DNA of 64,000 nt from Kitasatospora sp. NBC_01246 (GCF_036226505.1 NZ_CP108484.1:5084001-5148000); one strand, 5' to 3'. Positions 15,909 to 24,788 are shown, numbered from the stretch's first letter. Program-made: numbers and translations. The notes: generated by a model not told the origin, from the letters alone.

Positions 15909-17495
15909 ATGTCGCCGCACAGCACTTCCGCACGCCCGCACGCAGCCCGGTCCGGCCCGAGCGGGGGCGGGGAGGCCCCTTCGCCGGCCGCGGCCACCGC
16001 GGCCGCGACACCGCCGACGGGCCTGCGCACGCTGATCGTCGGAGCCGGTGCGGCCGGGACGGCGCTGGTCCGCGACCTCGGCCGGACACCGGAGTTCGGC
16101 CTCGACCCGATCGGCCTGCTCGACGACGACCCGGCCAAGGCGGGCCGGGTCGTGGGCGGCGTCCCCGTCCTCGGGACCCTCGCCGAGCTCACCGAGCTCG
16201 CCGTCCGCCACCGCGTCCAGGTGGTCGCGCTCGCCATCCCCGGCCTGGCCCCGCAGCGGGTCCGGGCGCTGGCGGCCGCCGCCGCCGCGGCCGGCGCCGC
16301 CGTCCGCTACCTGCCGTCCTTCCTGGCCGCGCTGCGCCGCGAGGTGGTCGGCTCGGACATGCGCAGCCTGGACGTCAACCGGCTGATCGGGCGGCGCGAG
16401 GTGCACGTGGTCTCCGCCGACGTGCGGGACGTGATCGAGGGCCGCCGGGTGCTGGTGACCGGGGCCGGCGGCTCGATCGGCAGCGAACTCTGCCGCCAGG
16501 TCCACGCGTTCAATCCGAGCGCGCTCTACATGCTGGACCACGACGAGTCCAACCTGCACCGGCTCCAGCTGGAGATCTGGGGTGAGGCGCTGCTGACCGA
16601 CGAGTCCCTGGTGATCGCGGACATCCGGGACCGGCCGCGGATCCAGCAGATCTTCCGCGATCTGAAGCCCGAGGTGGTCTTCCACGCGGCCGCGCACAAG
16701 CACCTTCCGCTGCTGGAGCGTCACCCCAGCGAGGCGGTCAAGTCCAACGTGCTGGGCACCGACCACCTGGTGGAGGCGGCGCTGGCCACCGGTGTCGAGC
16801 GGTTCGTGCTGATCTCCACCGACAAGGCGGCCGATCCGACCTCGGTGCTCGGCGCCAGCAAGCGGCTGGCCGAGCTGATCGTGCAGGCGAACGCCCGGGA
16901 CGCGCGCAACCTGGGCACCGGGGTGTTCTCGGCGGTCCGGTTCGGCAACGTGCTGGGCTCGCGTGGTTCGCTGCTGTCGGTGCTGGCCGAGCAGCTGCGC
17001 AGCGGCGTCCCGGTGACCATCACCCACCCCGATGTGACGCGGTTCTTCATGACCATCGAGGAGGCCGTCGGTCTGGTGCTGGAGTCCGGCCGGATGGCCC
17101 GCGGCGGTGAGGTGTTCGTGCTCGACATGGGCGATCCGGTGCGGATCGTCGACCTGGTCCACAACTTCGCCGAGCAGGTGCAACTGGGCCGGGACGAGGT
17201 GGAGATCCGCTTCACCGGGCTGCGGGCGGGCGAGAAGCTGAACGAGGCGCTGTTCTCGGAGGGCGAGGAGCGGCTGCCCACCGCGCACGCCCGGATCTAC
17301 GCGACCGTGGCCGGGTGCGGCGGCGGCCCCGAGGACCTCGCGGGCGGTCTCACGGGCCTGTACGCGGCGGCGGTCGGCAACAGCGACGGGGAGGTGCGCC
17401 GGCGGCTGGCCGAGCTGCTGCCCGGCTACCGCACCGCGGAGGCCGAGCCGGTCCCGGTGCCCGCGCTCAGTTCCCCGTACCCGGACGGCTTCTGA
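15909..17495 (+). CDS. CapD/WbpM-like nucleoside-diphosphate-sugar 4,6-dehydratase or epimerase (soluble form)
   Basis: A 528-aa protein with a first Rossmann-like domain (LRTLIVGAGAAGTALVRDLG, residues 38-145) and a second extended SDR domain with VLVTGAGGSIGSELCRQ. The family segment VLISTDKAADPTSVLGASKR is present, with Leu where most UDP-GlcNAc 4,6-dehydratases carry Met before GATK. RFGNVLGSRGSLL and THPDVTRFFMTIEEA are also family motifs. The N-terminal transmembrane helices of WbpM-type proteins are missing; a 35-residue Ala/Pro-rich leader replaces them. It probably modifies UDP-GlcNAc for an envelope polysaccharide. The ATG at 15909 has CCGGAGGAC upstream. Confidence 0.88.
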   Translation: MSPHSTSARPHAARSGPSGGGEAPSPAAATAAATPPTGLRTLIVGAGAAGTALVRDLGRTPEFGLDPIGLLDDDPAKAGRVVGGVPVLGTLAELTELAVRHRVQVVALAIPGLAPQRVRALAAAAAAAGAAVRYLPSFLAALRREVVGSDMRSLDVNRLIGRREVHVVSADVRDVIEGRRVLVTGAGGSIGSELCRQVHAFNPSALYMLDHDESNLHRLQLEIWGEALLTDESLVIADIRDRPRIQQIFRDLKPEVVFHAAAHKHLPLLERHPSEAVKSNVLGTDHLVEAALATGVERFVLISTDKAADPTSVLGASKRLAELIVQANARDARNLGTGVFSAVRFGNVLGSRGSLLSVLAEQLRSGVPVTITHPDVTRFFMTIEEAVGLVLESGRMARGGEVFVLDMGDPVRIVDLVHNFAEQVQLGRDEVEIRFTGLRAGEKLNEALFSEGEERLPTAHARIYATVAGCGGGPEDLAGGLTGLYAAAVGNSDGEVRRRLAELLPGYRTAEAEPVPVPALSSPYPDGF

Positions 17496-17513
17496 CGGCG
17501 GACCGGGCGGCGG

Positions 17514-18011
17514 TCAGCTCGGGATGTTGTCGAAGGGGGCGACCAGCTGCCGCAGCAGTCCGGCGAGTTCGCCCTGCTGGGTGCCGGTGAGCTGGGCCAG
17601 CAGCTCGCGTTCGTGGGCCAGCAGCCCGGCGAGCGCCTGGTCGGCCCGGTCGCGGCCGTCCTCGGTGAGCCGGACCAGCACGCCGCGCCGGTCGTCCGGG
17701 TCGGGCAGGCGCTTGACCAGGCCCTTGCCGGTGAGCCGGTCGATCCGGTTGGTCATGGTGCCGGAGGTGACCAGGGTCTGGGTGAGCAGCTGGCCGGGGG
17801 AGAGCTGGTAGGGGGAGCCGGCGCGCCGCAGCGCGGTCAGGACGTCGAACTCCCAGGGCTCCAGGCCGTGCTCGGCGAAGGCCGTCCGGCGGGCGCGGTC
17901 GAGGTGCCGGGCGAGTCGGCTGACCCGGCTGAGCACCTCAAGTGGTTCCACGTCGAGGTCGGGGCGCTCTCGGCGCCATGCTGCGACCAGGCGGTCGACC
18001 TCGTCCTCCAT
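17514..18011 (-). CDS. MarR family regulator
   Basis: A 165-aa winged-helix protein with the MarR core: LEPWEFDVLTALRRAG, QLLTQTLVTSGTMTNRIDRL and the wing PDPDDRRGVLVRLTEDG. It ends only 18 nt from the convergent CapD-like gene and is divergent from the methyltransferase gene; two similar palindromes occupy the 111-nt shared region. It is likely an autorepressor and regulator of that gene. The ATG at 18011 was chosen because it gives the normal MarR N-terminus. Confidence 0.9.
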   Translation of the reverse strand: MEDEVDRLVAAWRRERPDLDVEPLEVLSRVSRLARHLDRARRTAFAEHGLEPWEFDVLTALRRAGSPYQLSPGQLLTQTLVTSGTMTNRIDRLTGKGLVKRLPDPDDRRGVLVRLTEDGRDRADQALAGLLAHERELLAQLTGTQQGELAGLLRQLVAPFDNIPS

Positions 18012-18049
18012 GACGATCAGTGTATCGGGGGATGTGTCGATGTGAAGTC

Positions 18050-18105
18050 TCTTGACATCGAGAAATGTAACGTGGAACCTGCGACTGGATATCTTGATGT
18101 CGAGA
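18050..18105. promoter_or_regulatory. Two MarR operator candidates and a -35 box
   Basis: Related palindromes TCTTGACATCGAGA (18050-18063) and TCTTGATGTCGAGA (18092-18105) lie exactly 42 bp apart, four helical turns. The second sits in the longer TATCT..AGATA palindrome. The first contains a perfect -35 TTGACA (18052-18057), so binding would block a promoter. Confidence 0.65.
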
Positions 18106-18122
18106 TACTTGCGAGGTCGACC

Positions 18123-18947
18123 ATGAGCACCCCCGTCTGGGACCCGGAGCAGTACCTGCGCTTCGCCGACGAACGGACCCGCCCGCTGCGCGACCTGCTC
18201 GCCCGCGTCCCCGTCCTCCCGCACGAACCGGCCGCCAGGATCCTGGACATCGGCTGCGGCCCCGGCAACTCCACCGCCGTCCTGCGCGAACGCTGGCCCG
18301 GAGCCCGGATCACCGGCCTCGACAACTCCGCCGAGATGCTCGCCACCGCCCGCGCCGAGGGCGAGCCCACCGCGGACTACCTGCTCGCCGACGCCCGCGG
18401 CTACGACCCGGCCCCGGCCGCACCGGACCTGATCGTCTCCAACGCGGCGCTGCAGTGGATCGGCTTCACCCCGGAGCACGGGGCCGCCGGCCCCGCCGGA
18501 CACCTCGACCTGCTGCCCCGCTGGGCGGCGGCGCTGGAGCCGGGCGGCGTGATCGCCTTCCAGGTGCCCGGCAACTTCGACTCGCCCAGCCACACCCTGC
18601 TCGCCGGGCTCCGCCGCAGCCCCCGCTGGCGGGACGCCCTGGGCGAGGGCGCCACCCGGGCCGGCGTCCACGAACCCGGCGCCTACCTGGCGGCCCTGGC
18701 CGGGGCCGGCTGCGCCGCCGACGTCTGGGAGACCACCTACAGCACCCTGCTCCCCGGCGCGGACCCGGTCCTGGAGTGGGTCAAGGGCACCGCCCTGCGG
18801 CCGGTGCTGACCCGGCTCACCGACCCGGCCGAGCGGGCGGCCTTCCTCGCCGAGTACGGTGCCCTGCTCCGCGAGGCCTACCCCGCCGGCCCGTACGGCA
18901 CGGTCTTCCCGTTCCGGCGGATCTTCGCCGTCGGGGTGAAGCGGTAG
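18123..18947 (+). CDS. tam: Trans-aconitate 2-methyltransferase-like SAM methyltransferase
   Basis: A 274-aa class I SAM methyltransferase matching the Tam family. It opens WDPEQYLRFADERTRPLRDLL, then has SAM motif I ILDIGCGPGNSTAVL, motif II TGLDNSAEMLATARA, SNAALQWI (the conserved N-A-x-x-Q-W of Tam) and a C-terminal YGTVFPFRRIFAVG. Tam esterifies trans-aconitate, detoxifying a spontaneous by-product of the citric-acid cycle. An 8-residue insertion (GFTPEHGAAGPAGHLDLL) follows the W-I motif. It is divergent from marR, with palindromes between them. The assignment to Tam rather than another small-acid methyltransferase is likely but not proved. Confidence 0.87.
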   Translation: MSTPVWDPEQYLRFADERTRPLRDLLARVPVLPHEPAARILDIGCGPGNSTAVLRERWPGARITGLDNSAEMLATARAEGEPTADYLLADARGYDPAPAAPDLIVSNAALQWIGFTPEHGAAGPAGHLDLLPRWAAALEPGGVIAFQVPGNFDSPSHTLLAGLRRSPRWRDALGEGATRAGVHEPGAYLAALAGAGCAADVWETTYSTLLPGADPVLEWVKGTALRPVLTRLTDPAERAAFLAEYGALLREAYPAGPYGTVFPFRRIFAVGVKR

Positions 18948-18971
18948 CGGCCGGACGGCGGCGGCCCGGGC

Positions 18972-19721
18972 CTAGGCCTTGCGGTCGCCGACCAGCTTGG
19001 GGTGCCGCTCCATCCCCTCCAGGCCGTGCCAGGCGAGGTTCACCAGATGGGCGGCGACCTCGGCCTTCTGCGGCTTGCGCACCTCCAGCCACCACTGGCC
19101 GGTCAGCGCGACCATGCCCACCAGCATCTGCGAGTACATCGGGGCGAGGCGCGCGTCGAAGCCCCGCGCCTTGAACTCCAGGCCCAGGATGTCCTCGACC
19201 TGCGTCGCGATGTCGCTGATCAGCGAGGCGAAGGTGCCGGTCGACTGGGCCACCGGGGAGTCCCGGACCAGGATCTTGAAGCCGTCCGTGGACGTGTCGA
19301 TGTAGTCCATCAGCGCGAACGCCGCCTGCTCCAGCAGCTCCCGCGAGTGCCCGCCGGTCAGCGCCCCCGTCACCATGTCCAGCAGCAGCTGCATCTCGCG
19401 GTCCACGACCACCGCGTAGAGCCCCTCCTTGCCGCCGAAGTGCTCGTACACCACCGGCTTGGAGACCCCGGCCCGCTCGGCGATCTCCTCGACCGAGGTG
19501 CCGTCGTAGCCGCGCTCCGCGAACACCGACCGGCCGATCTCCAGCAGCTGCTCCCGCCGCTGCTTCCCGGTCATCCGCACCCGGCCGCTGCGGCGGCGGC
19601 CCGCGGGCGCGGCGGCGCCCGCCGGGGCAGCGGCACGCGGACGGGCCTGCACCGGATCGGGTGCGGCGTCCGTCCGCGGGCTCTCGTGGCCGCCTGTGCT
19701 GTCTGCGCTGCTCCCGTTCAC
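18972..19721 (-). CDS. TetR family regulator of the acyl desaturase
   Basis: A 249-aa protein if read from the GTG at 19721; the conserved part begins at MTGKQRREQLLEIGR (ATG at 19574). The DNA-binding helix-turn-helix is VFAERGYDGTSVEEIAERAG plus VSKPVVYEHFGGKEGLY. The region before 19574 is Pro/Ala/Arg-rich and neither start has a convincing ribosome-binding site. It lies 26 nt downstream of the desaturase gene on the same strand, so the two probably form one operon, with the regulator acting on the palindromes in front of the desaturase. It probably senses acyl-CoA or membrane lipid state, by analogy with other TetR-desaturase pairs. Confidence 0.85.
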   Translation of the reverse strand: MNGSSADSTGGHESPRTDAAPDPVQARPRAAAPAGAAAPAGRRRSGRVRMTGKQRREQLLEIGRSVFAERGYDGTSVEEIAERAGVSKPVVYEHFGGKEGLYAVVVDREMQLLLDMVTGALTGGHSRELLEQAAFALMDYIDTSTDGFKILVRDSPVAQSTGTFASLISDIATQVEDILGLEFKARGFDARLAPMYSQMLVGMVALTGQWWLEVRKPQKAEVAAHLVNLAWHGLEGMERHPKLVGDRKA

Positions 19722-19747
19722 CCCTACATCATGCTGCAGGCGAGCCC

Positions 19748-20719
19748 TCATGCGGCGCGGCGGGCGGCGATCCGCTGCGCGTCCGGCCAGCGGACGTCCC
19801 GGGCCCAGCCGGCCAGCTCGAACCAGCGGATCAGCCGGGCCGAGGAGTCGACCTGCCCGCGCAGCACGCCGTGCCGGGCCGAGGTCGGGTCCGCGTGGTG
19901 CAGGTTGTGCCAGGACTCGCCGCAGGAGAGCACCGCCAGCCACCAGACGTTCCCGGAGCGGTCGCGGGAGCGGAACGGGCGGTTGCCGAGCGCGTGGCAG
20001 ATCGAGTTGATCGACCAGGTGACGTGGTGCAGCAGGGCGACCCGGACCAGTGAACCCCAGAAGAAGGCGGAGAGCGCACCCTGCCAGGAGAGCGTGACCA
20101 GCCCGCCGACCAGCGGCGGGATCAGCATCGAGAGCGAGGTCCAGAGCCAGAACAGCCGGGAGATCCGCCTTATGGCCGGATCGTCCACGAGGTCCGGCGC
20201 GTACTTGAGCTGCGGGGTCTGCTCCTCGTCGAAGAGCCAGCCCATGTGCGCCCACCAGAGGCCCTTGAGCAGGGCCGGGACGGTCTCGCCGTAGCGCCAC
20301 GGCGAGTGCGGGTCGCCGTCCTTGTCGCTGTACCGGTGGTGCTTGCGGTGGTCGGCCACCCAGCGGACCAGCGGGCCCTCGATGGCCAGCGACCCGGCCA
20401 CCGCGAGGGCGATCCGCAGGGCCCGGTTGGCCTTGAAGGAGCCGTGGGTGAAGTAGCGGTGGTAGCCGATCGTGATGCCGTGGCAGGTGAGGAAGTACAT
20501 GACGGTGGCGATCGCGAGATCGGTCCACCCCAGGCCCCAGCCCCAGGCCACCGGCACGGCCGCCAGCAGGGCGGCGAACGGCACGGCGATGAACAGCCCG
20601 AGCGCGACCCGCTCGGCGAGGCCCTGGTTCTCCCCGCCGCGGGTGGCGGAGAGCAGGGTCGGGGCGGGATCGATGGAGTGCGCGGTATCGGCGCGCGCCT
20701 CGCCGGCCTGGATGGTCAT
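19748..20719 (-). CDS. Membrane acyl-CoA (delta-9 type) fatty acid desaturase
   Basis: A 323-aa integral membrane desaturase. The three histidine boxes for the di-iron centre are visible: HRYFTH (HxxxxH), HRKHHRYSD (HxxHH) and ESWHNLHHADP (HxxHH). They are separated by two pairs of hydrophobic helices (LGLFIAVPFAALLAAVPVAW, then SLFW..LIPPLVGGLVTL). It introduces a double bond into acyl chains to adjust membrane fluidity. The ATG at 20719 has AAGGGACACCC upstream. The downstream tetR gene and the overlapping upstream palindromes indicate feedback control. Confidence 0.93.
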   Translation of the reverse strand: MTIQAGEARADTAHSIDPAPTLLSATRGGENQGLAERVALGLFIAVPFAALLAAVPVAWGWGLGWTDLAIATVMYFLTCHGITIGYHRYFTHGSFKANRALRIALAVAGSLAIEGPLVRWVADHRKHHRYSDKDGDPHSPWRYGETVPALLKGLWWAHMGWLFDEEQTPQLKYAPDLVDDPAIRRISRLFWLWTSLSMLIPPLVGGLVTLSWQGALSAFFWGSLVRVALLHHVTWSINSICHALGNRPFRSRDRSGNVWWLAVLSCGESWHNLHHADPTSARHGVLRGQVDSSARLIRWFELAGWARDVRWPDAQRIAARRAA

Positions 20720-20744
20720 GGGTGTCCCTTGAGGGCGGGGTGGA

Positions 20745-20778
20745 GGTTACGTCTGCGTAACCTACGGCATCGTAGGTT
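20745..20778. promoter_or_regulatory. Overlapping double palindrome, TetR operator candidate
   Basis: Two perfect palindromes share four bases. GGTTACG-TCTG-CGTAACC spans 20745-20762 and AACCTACG-GCAT-CGTAGGTT spans 20759-20778; their centres are 15 bp apart. They lie 26-59 nt upstream of the desaturase start and are probably bound by the TetR protein encoded downstream in the operon. Confidence 0.75.
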
Positions 20779-20911
20779 GCGTTCGGCCGTCAGGGGAATA
20801 CGTGGCCGCGGGCGGCTCGGCGTATTTCACCCGACTGGATGGACAACGCCCGGGATCCGCGCGGGCCGGGCCGGCCGCGCCGGGGTGGTGGAGCTATGCG
20901 GCCGCAACCCT

Positions 20912-20917
20912 TAGGCT
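20912..20917 (+). promoter_or_regulatory. -10 box of the tRNA-Gln promoter
   Basis: TAGGCT at 20912-20917 with a moderate -35 (TGGAGC, 20889-20894) 17 nt upstream; transcription would start about 30 nt before the tRNA. Confidence 0.45.
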
Positions 20918-20955
20918 GTGTCGGAGCGCCTCGGGCGCTGCGAGTTGATGATCGA

Positions 20956-21029
20956 TCCGCCGTGGTGTAATGGCAGCACAGGGCCCTTTGGAGGCCTTTG
21001 TCTGGGTTCGAATCCTAGCGGCGGAGCCA
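20956..21029 (+). tRNA. tRNA-Gln (anticodon TTG), CCA encoded
   Basis: Acceptor stem TCCGCCG/CGGCGGA, anticodon loop CTTTGGA with TTG at 20988-20990, T-arm CTGGG-TTCGAAT-CCTAG, discriminator G at 21026 followed by an encoded CCA (21027-21029). It lies 138 nt upstream of glmU and may share its transcript. Confidence 0.95.
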
Positions 21030-21167
21030 GCGGGCGCTCTGTTTCGGGCGCATCCCCCGCCCCCCGGTATTGTCGGGGCTGCTCGGCGGACTGTGCGAAG
21101 GCGACCGGCCTGGGTCCCGGCCGGGCTGCACTGCCCTCTCTGTGAACCGACTGAGGAGCCTCCCCCC

Positions 21168-22625
21168 GTGAGTGCCAATTCGCCTGCCGCCGTTGTCGTG
21201 CTTGCCGCCGGTGGCGGGACCAGGATGAAGTCGAACAGCCTGCCCAAGGTGCTGCACGAGGTCTGCGGGCGGTCGCTGGTGGGCCATGCGGTCGCGGCAG
21301 CACAGGAGTTGACCCCGCAGCAGCTGGTCGTCGTGGTCGGGCACATGCGGGAGATGGTGCAGGAGCACCTGGGGGCGCACTACCCGGCGGCGCGCGCCGT
21401 GGTGCAGGAGGAGCAGAAGGGCACCGGGCACGCCGTCCGCACCGCGTTGGAGGCCCTGGCGGCCGACGGCGTGGAGCTGGACGGCACGGTGATCGTCACC
21501 ACCGGGGACGCGCCGCTGCTGACCGGCGCGACGCTGGCGGCCCTCGCCGGTGCGCACGCCGAACAGGGCAACGGCGTCACCGTCCTGACGGCCGTCGTCC
21601 CGGACCCGTTCGGCTACGGGCGGATCCTGCGGGACGAGGCGGACGGCGCCGTCGCCTCGATCGTCGAGGAGAAGGACGCCTCGGACGCCCAGCGGGCGGT
21701 CGACGAGATCAACTCCGGGGTCTTCGCCTTCGACGCCAAGCTGCTGGCCGAGGCGCTGTCCCGGGTCACCACCGACAACGTCCAGGGCGAGGAGTACCTC
21801 ACCGACACCCTGGAGATCCTGCGGACGGCCGGCCACCGGGTCGGCGCCGTGGTGGCCGCGGACTACCGCGACATCCTCGGCATCAACGACCGGGTGCAGC
21901 TGGCCCAGGCCCGGCGCCTGCTGAACGACCGCCTGCTGGAGCGGGCGATGCGCGCCGGCGTCACGGTGGTGGACCCGGCGACCACCTGGTTCGACGTCCA
22001 GGTGTCCTACGAGCCGGACGCGGTCGTCCTGCCGGGCACCCAGCTGCAGGGCCTCACCCATCTGGGCGAGGGCTGCGAGGTGGGCCCGAACTCGACGCTC
22101 AAGGACACCCGGATCGGCGCCGGCGCGCGTGTGAGCAACACCACGGCGGACGGCGCCGAGGTGGGCGACTTCGCCACCGCCGGCCCGTACGCCTACCTGC
22201 GGCCGGGGGCGAGGCTCGGGCGCAAGGCGAAGGTCGGCACCTACGTCGAGGTGAAGAACTCGGAGCTGGGCGAGGGCGCCAAGGTGCCGCACCTGTCCTA
22301 CATCGGGGACGCCACCATCGGCGAGGGCAGCAACATCGGCGCGGCCTCCGTCACGGTGAACTACGACGGGGTGAACAAGCACCGCACGGTGATCGGGGCG
22401 CACTGCCGGACCGGCTCGGACAACATGTTCATCGCCCCGGTGACGGTCGGTGACGGCGCCTACACCGGGGCCGGCTCGGTGATCACCGGCGACGTTCCGC
22501 CCGGCGCGCTGGGCGTGAGCCGGGCGCAGCAGCGCAACATCGCGGGCTGGGTGGAGCGCAAGCGCCCCGGGACCGCATCGGCGCAGGCCGCGGCTGCCGC
22601 GACGGACGGGGCCGCGGAGGTCTGA
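21168..22625 (+). CDS. glmU: Bifunctional UDP-GlcNAc pyrophosphorylase / GlcN-1-P acetyltransferase
   Basis: A 485-aa protein. The N-terminal nucleotidyltransferase has LAAGGGTRMKSNSLPKVLHE (residues 10-29), GTGHAV and GDAPLL. The C-terminal left-handed beta-helix acetyltransferase has hexapeptide repeats and the motifs NSTLKDTRIG, KVGTYVEVKNSELGEG and GAASVTVNYDGVNKH. It makes UDP-GlcNAc for peptidoglycan and for the amino-sugar pathways encoded elsewhere in the window. The GTG start at 21168 has GAGGAG 9 nt upstream. It is followed by prs after 201 nt. Confidence 0.97.
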   Translation: MSANSPAAVVVLAAGGGTRMKSNSLPKVLHEVCGRSLVGHAVAAAQELTPQQLVVVVGHMREMVQEHLGAHYPAARAVVQEEQKGTGHAVRTALEALAADGVELDGTVIVTTGDAPLLTGATLAALAGAHAEQGNGVTVLTAVVPDPFGYGRILRDEADGAVASIVEEKDASDAQRAVDEINSGVFAFDAKLLAEALSRVTTDNVQGEEYLTDTLEILRTAGHRVGAVVAADYRDILGINDRVQLAQARRLLNDRLLERAMRAGVTVVDPATTWFDVQVSYEPDAVVLPGTQLQGLTHLGEGCEVGPNSTLKDTRIGAGARVSNTTADGAEVGDFATAGPYAYLRPGARLGRKAKVGTYVEVKNSELGEGAKVPHLSYIGDATIGEGSNIGAASVTVNYDGVNKHRTVIGAHCRTGSDNMFIAPVTVGDGAYTGAGSVITGDVPPGALGVSRAQQRNIAGWVERKRPGTASAQAAAAATDGAAEV

Positions 22626-22826
22626 CGGGCCGGGTGGGAGTCCGAGGGGCGGTCCCGGGGCGGACGGTTTCCGCACGGGCGCGTAACCTTGGGGACATAC
22701 GTGCGCCACTGGGCTTACCGCCCGTGTCCAGGCGTACCGACATTTCCCCGACCCCTATCGCCAGCGGGCTCGTGCCTGCCTGCGGTGCGGACGGGTTCAG
22801 CGTCAGCAACGCGAGGAGACGGTGCA

Positions 22827-23804
22827 GTGAGCGGGATCACGACGTCGGGTGAGAAGAAACTCAAGCTCTTCTCCGGCCGTGCCCACCCTGAGCTGGCGAG
22901 GGAGGTGGCCGAGGCGCTCGGGACCGAGCTGGTCCCGACCAAGGCCCTGGACTTCGCCAACGGTGAGATCTACGTCCGCTTCCTGGACTCCGCGCGCGGT
23001 GCGGACTGCTTCGTGATGCAGAGCCACACGGCTCCCATCAACCAGTGGATCATGGAACAGCTGATCATGATCGATGCTCTGAAGCGGGCCTCGGCCCGGA
23101 GCATCACCGCGATCCTGCCGTTCTACGGGTACGCCCGCCAGGACAAGAAGCACCTGGGCCGCGAGCCCATCTCGGCCCGCCTGATCGCGGACCTGCTGGC
23201 CAGCGCCGGTGCGGACCGGATCATGGCGGTGGACCTGCACACCGCGCAGATCCAGGGCTTCTTCTCCGGTCCGGTGGACCACCTGTTCGCGCTGCCGCTG
23301 CTGGCGGACTACGTGGGCGACAAGGTCGACCGCGACCGCCTCACCGTGGTGTCCCCGGACGCCGGCCGGGTGAAGGTCGCCGACCAGTGGTCGGACCGTC
23401 TGGGCGCGCCGCTGGCGATCATCCACAAGCGCCGCGACATGACCCAGGCCAACACCATCCTGTCCGCCGAGGTGGTCGGTGACGTCAAGGGCCGGGTCTG
23501 CGTCCTGGTCGACGACATGATCGACACCGCCGGCACCATCTGCGCCGCGGCCGACGCGCTGTTCGAGAACGGCGCCGCGGACGTGATCGTGGCCGCCACG
23601 CACGGCGTGCTCTCCGGTCCGGCCGCGGACCGTCTGAAGAACTCCCGGGTCAGCGAGTTCGTGTTCACGAACACCCTGCCGACCCCGGCCGAGCTCCAGC
23701 TGGACAAGATCACCACGCTGTCGATCGCCCCGTCGATCGCCGCCGCGATCCGCGAGGTGTTCGAGGACGGCTCGGTCACCAGCCTGTTCGAGGGCGTGCA
23801 CTGA
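22827..23804 (+). CDS. prs: Ribose-phosphate pyrophosphokinase (PRPP synthetase)
   Basis: A 325-aa class I PRPP synthetase. It has LKLFSGRAHPELAREVA at the N-terminus, FANGEIYVRF, the flexible-loop region YARQDKKHLGREPIS, DLHTAQIQGFF and the PRPP-binding loop VCVLVDDMIDTAGTI. It makes PRPP for purine, pyrimidine, His, Trp and NAD synthesis. The GTG at 22827 follows GAGGAGACG. A possible promoter TAACCT (22684-22689) with CGGACG 17 nt upstream would give prs its own transcript besides read-through from glmU. Confidence 0.97.
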   Translation: MSGITTSGEKKLKLFSGRAHPELAREVAEALGTELVPTKALDFANGEIYVRFLDSARGADCFVMQSHTAPINQWIMEQLIMIDALKRASARSITAILPFYGYARQDKKHLGREPISARLIADLLASAGADRIMAVDLHTAQIQGFFSGPVDHLFALPLLADYVGDKVDRDRLTVVSPDAGRVKVADQWSDRLGAPLAIIHKRRDMTQANTILSAEVVGDVKGRVCVLVDDMIDTAGTICAAADALFENGAADVIVAATHGVLSGPAADRLKNSRVSEFVFTNTLPTPAELQLDKITTLSIAPSIAAAIREVFEDGSVTSLFEGVH

Positions 23805-23817
23805 CGAAGCCCGCGCA

Positions 23818-23850
23818 GGCGGCCCCGGTCCTCAAAGGGCCGGGGCCGCC
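23818..23850 (+). terminator. Hairpin terminator after prs
   Basis: Stem GGCGGCCCCGG/CCGGGGCCGCC with an 11-nt loop, 13 nt after the prs stop, no U-run. Confidence 0.75.
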
Positions 23851-24090
23851 GTCGATTTCGTCGGAGGGCACCGGTGCGGTTAGACTCGTGAAAATGCTCG
23901 GCGAGGGATGCCGTGTGCCTGCTCGTCGGGTGCCCGTGCTCCGTGATCGACGCGCTGCTGGGGCCGGTTCTTCCGGCCGTTGGCAGAGGTCGTACGCCGC
24001 CGAGTGACCCCCGAACGTACTGTGGGTGTGGTCCCGGCGGTTTTTCGCGTTGCCTGCACCCCCGCGCCAGTTTTCACGAGGAGTGCAGTC

Positions 24091-24681
24091 GTGTCCGAGA
24101 TCCGCATCGCCGCTGAGACCCGTTCCGAGTTCGGTAAGGGCGCTGCCCGCCGGGCCCGCCGTGCCGGCCTGGTCCCCGGTGTCGTCTACGGCCACGGCCA
24201 CGCCCCGGTTCACCTGAACCTGCCCGGCCACGACCTGATGATGGCCCTCAAGACCCCGAACGCCCTGCTGGTCGTTCCGATCGAGGGCAAGGACGAGTAC
24301 GTCCTGCCGAAGGCCATCCAGCGCCAGGCCATCAAGCGCACCATCGAGCACGTCGACCTGCTCCTCGTGAAGCGCGGCGAGAAGGTCACCGTCGAGATCC
24401 CCGTCCTCACCGAGGGCGAGCTGGCCCCCGGCGGCAACCTGCTGGAGCACGTCCTCAACGCGCTGCCGATCGAGGCCGAGGCCACCCACCTGCCCGAGTC
24501 CGTGACCGTCTCGGTCGAGGGCCTGGAGGCCGGTGCCTCGATCACCGCCGGTGACATCTCGCTGCCGAAGGGCACCACGCTGGCCGTCGAGGCCGACACC
24601 GTCGTGCTGCAGGTCATCGGCGCCCAGGCCTCGCAGGCCGACGCCGACGCCGAGGCCGCCGAGGCCGGCGCCGAGGCCTGA
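24091..24681 (+). CDS. rplY: Ribosomal protein L25 (general stress protein Ctc type)
   Basis: A 196-aa two-domain L25/TL5/Ctc protein. The N-terminal 5S rRNA-binding domain has RSEFGKGAARRARRAGLVPG and QRQAIKRTIEHVDLLLV; the C-terminal beta domain has GGNLLEHVLNALPIEAEATH and the end is acidic Ala/Glu-rich. It binds 5S rRNA in the large subunit. The GTG at 24091 has GAGGAGTGC upstream. It is followed by pth, a gene pair common in actinobacteria; a strong hairpin separates them. Confidence 0.96.
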   Translation: MSEIRIAAETRSEFGKGAARRARRAGLVPGVVYGHGHAPVHLNLPGHDLMMALKTPNALLVVPIEGKDEYVLPKAIQRQAIKRTIEHVDLLLVKRGEKVTVEIPVLTEGELAPGGNLLEHVLNALPIEAEATHLPESVTVSVEGLEAGASITAGDISLPKGTTLAVEADTVVLQVIGAQASQADADAEAAEAGAEA

Positions 24682-24699
24682 GCCTCCCGCACCGTCTGA

Positions 24700-24742
24700 C
24701 CGCTGCCCCGGCCGCTCCGTACTGGAGCGGCCGGGGCAGCGG
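24700..24742 (+). terminator. Strong hairpin between rplY and pth
   Basis: A perfect 19-bp stem (24700-24718 with 24724-24742) around loop GTACT. The stem is strong enough to terminate; pth would then need its own promoter in the next 45 nt or rely on read-through. Confidence 0.85.
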
Positions 24743-24788
24743 TGTGTCCGGGATGATGTCGACGAGCGAGAGCACGAGGAGCGATGCG

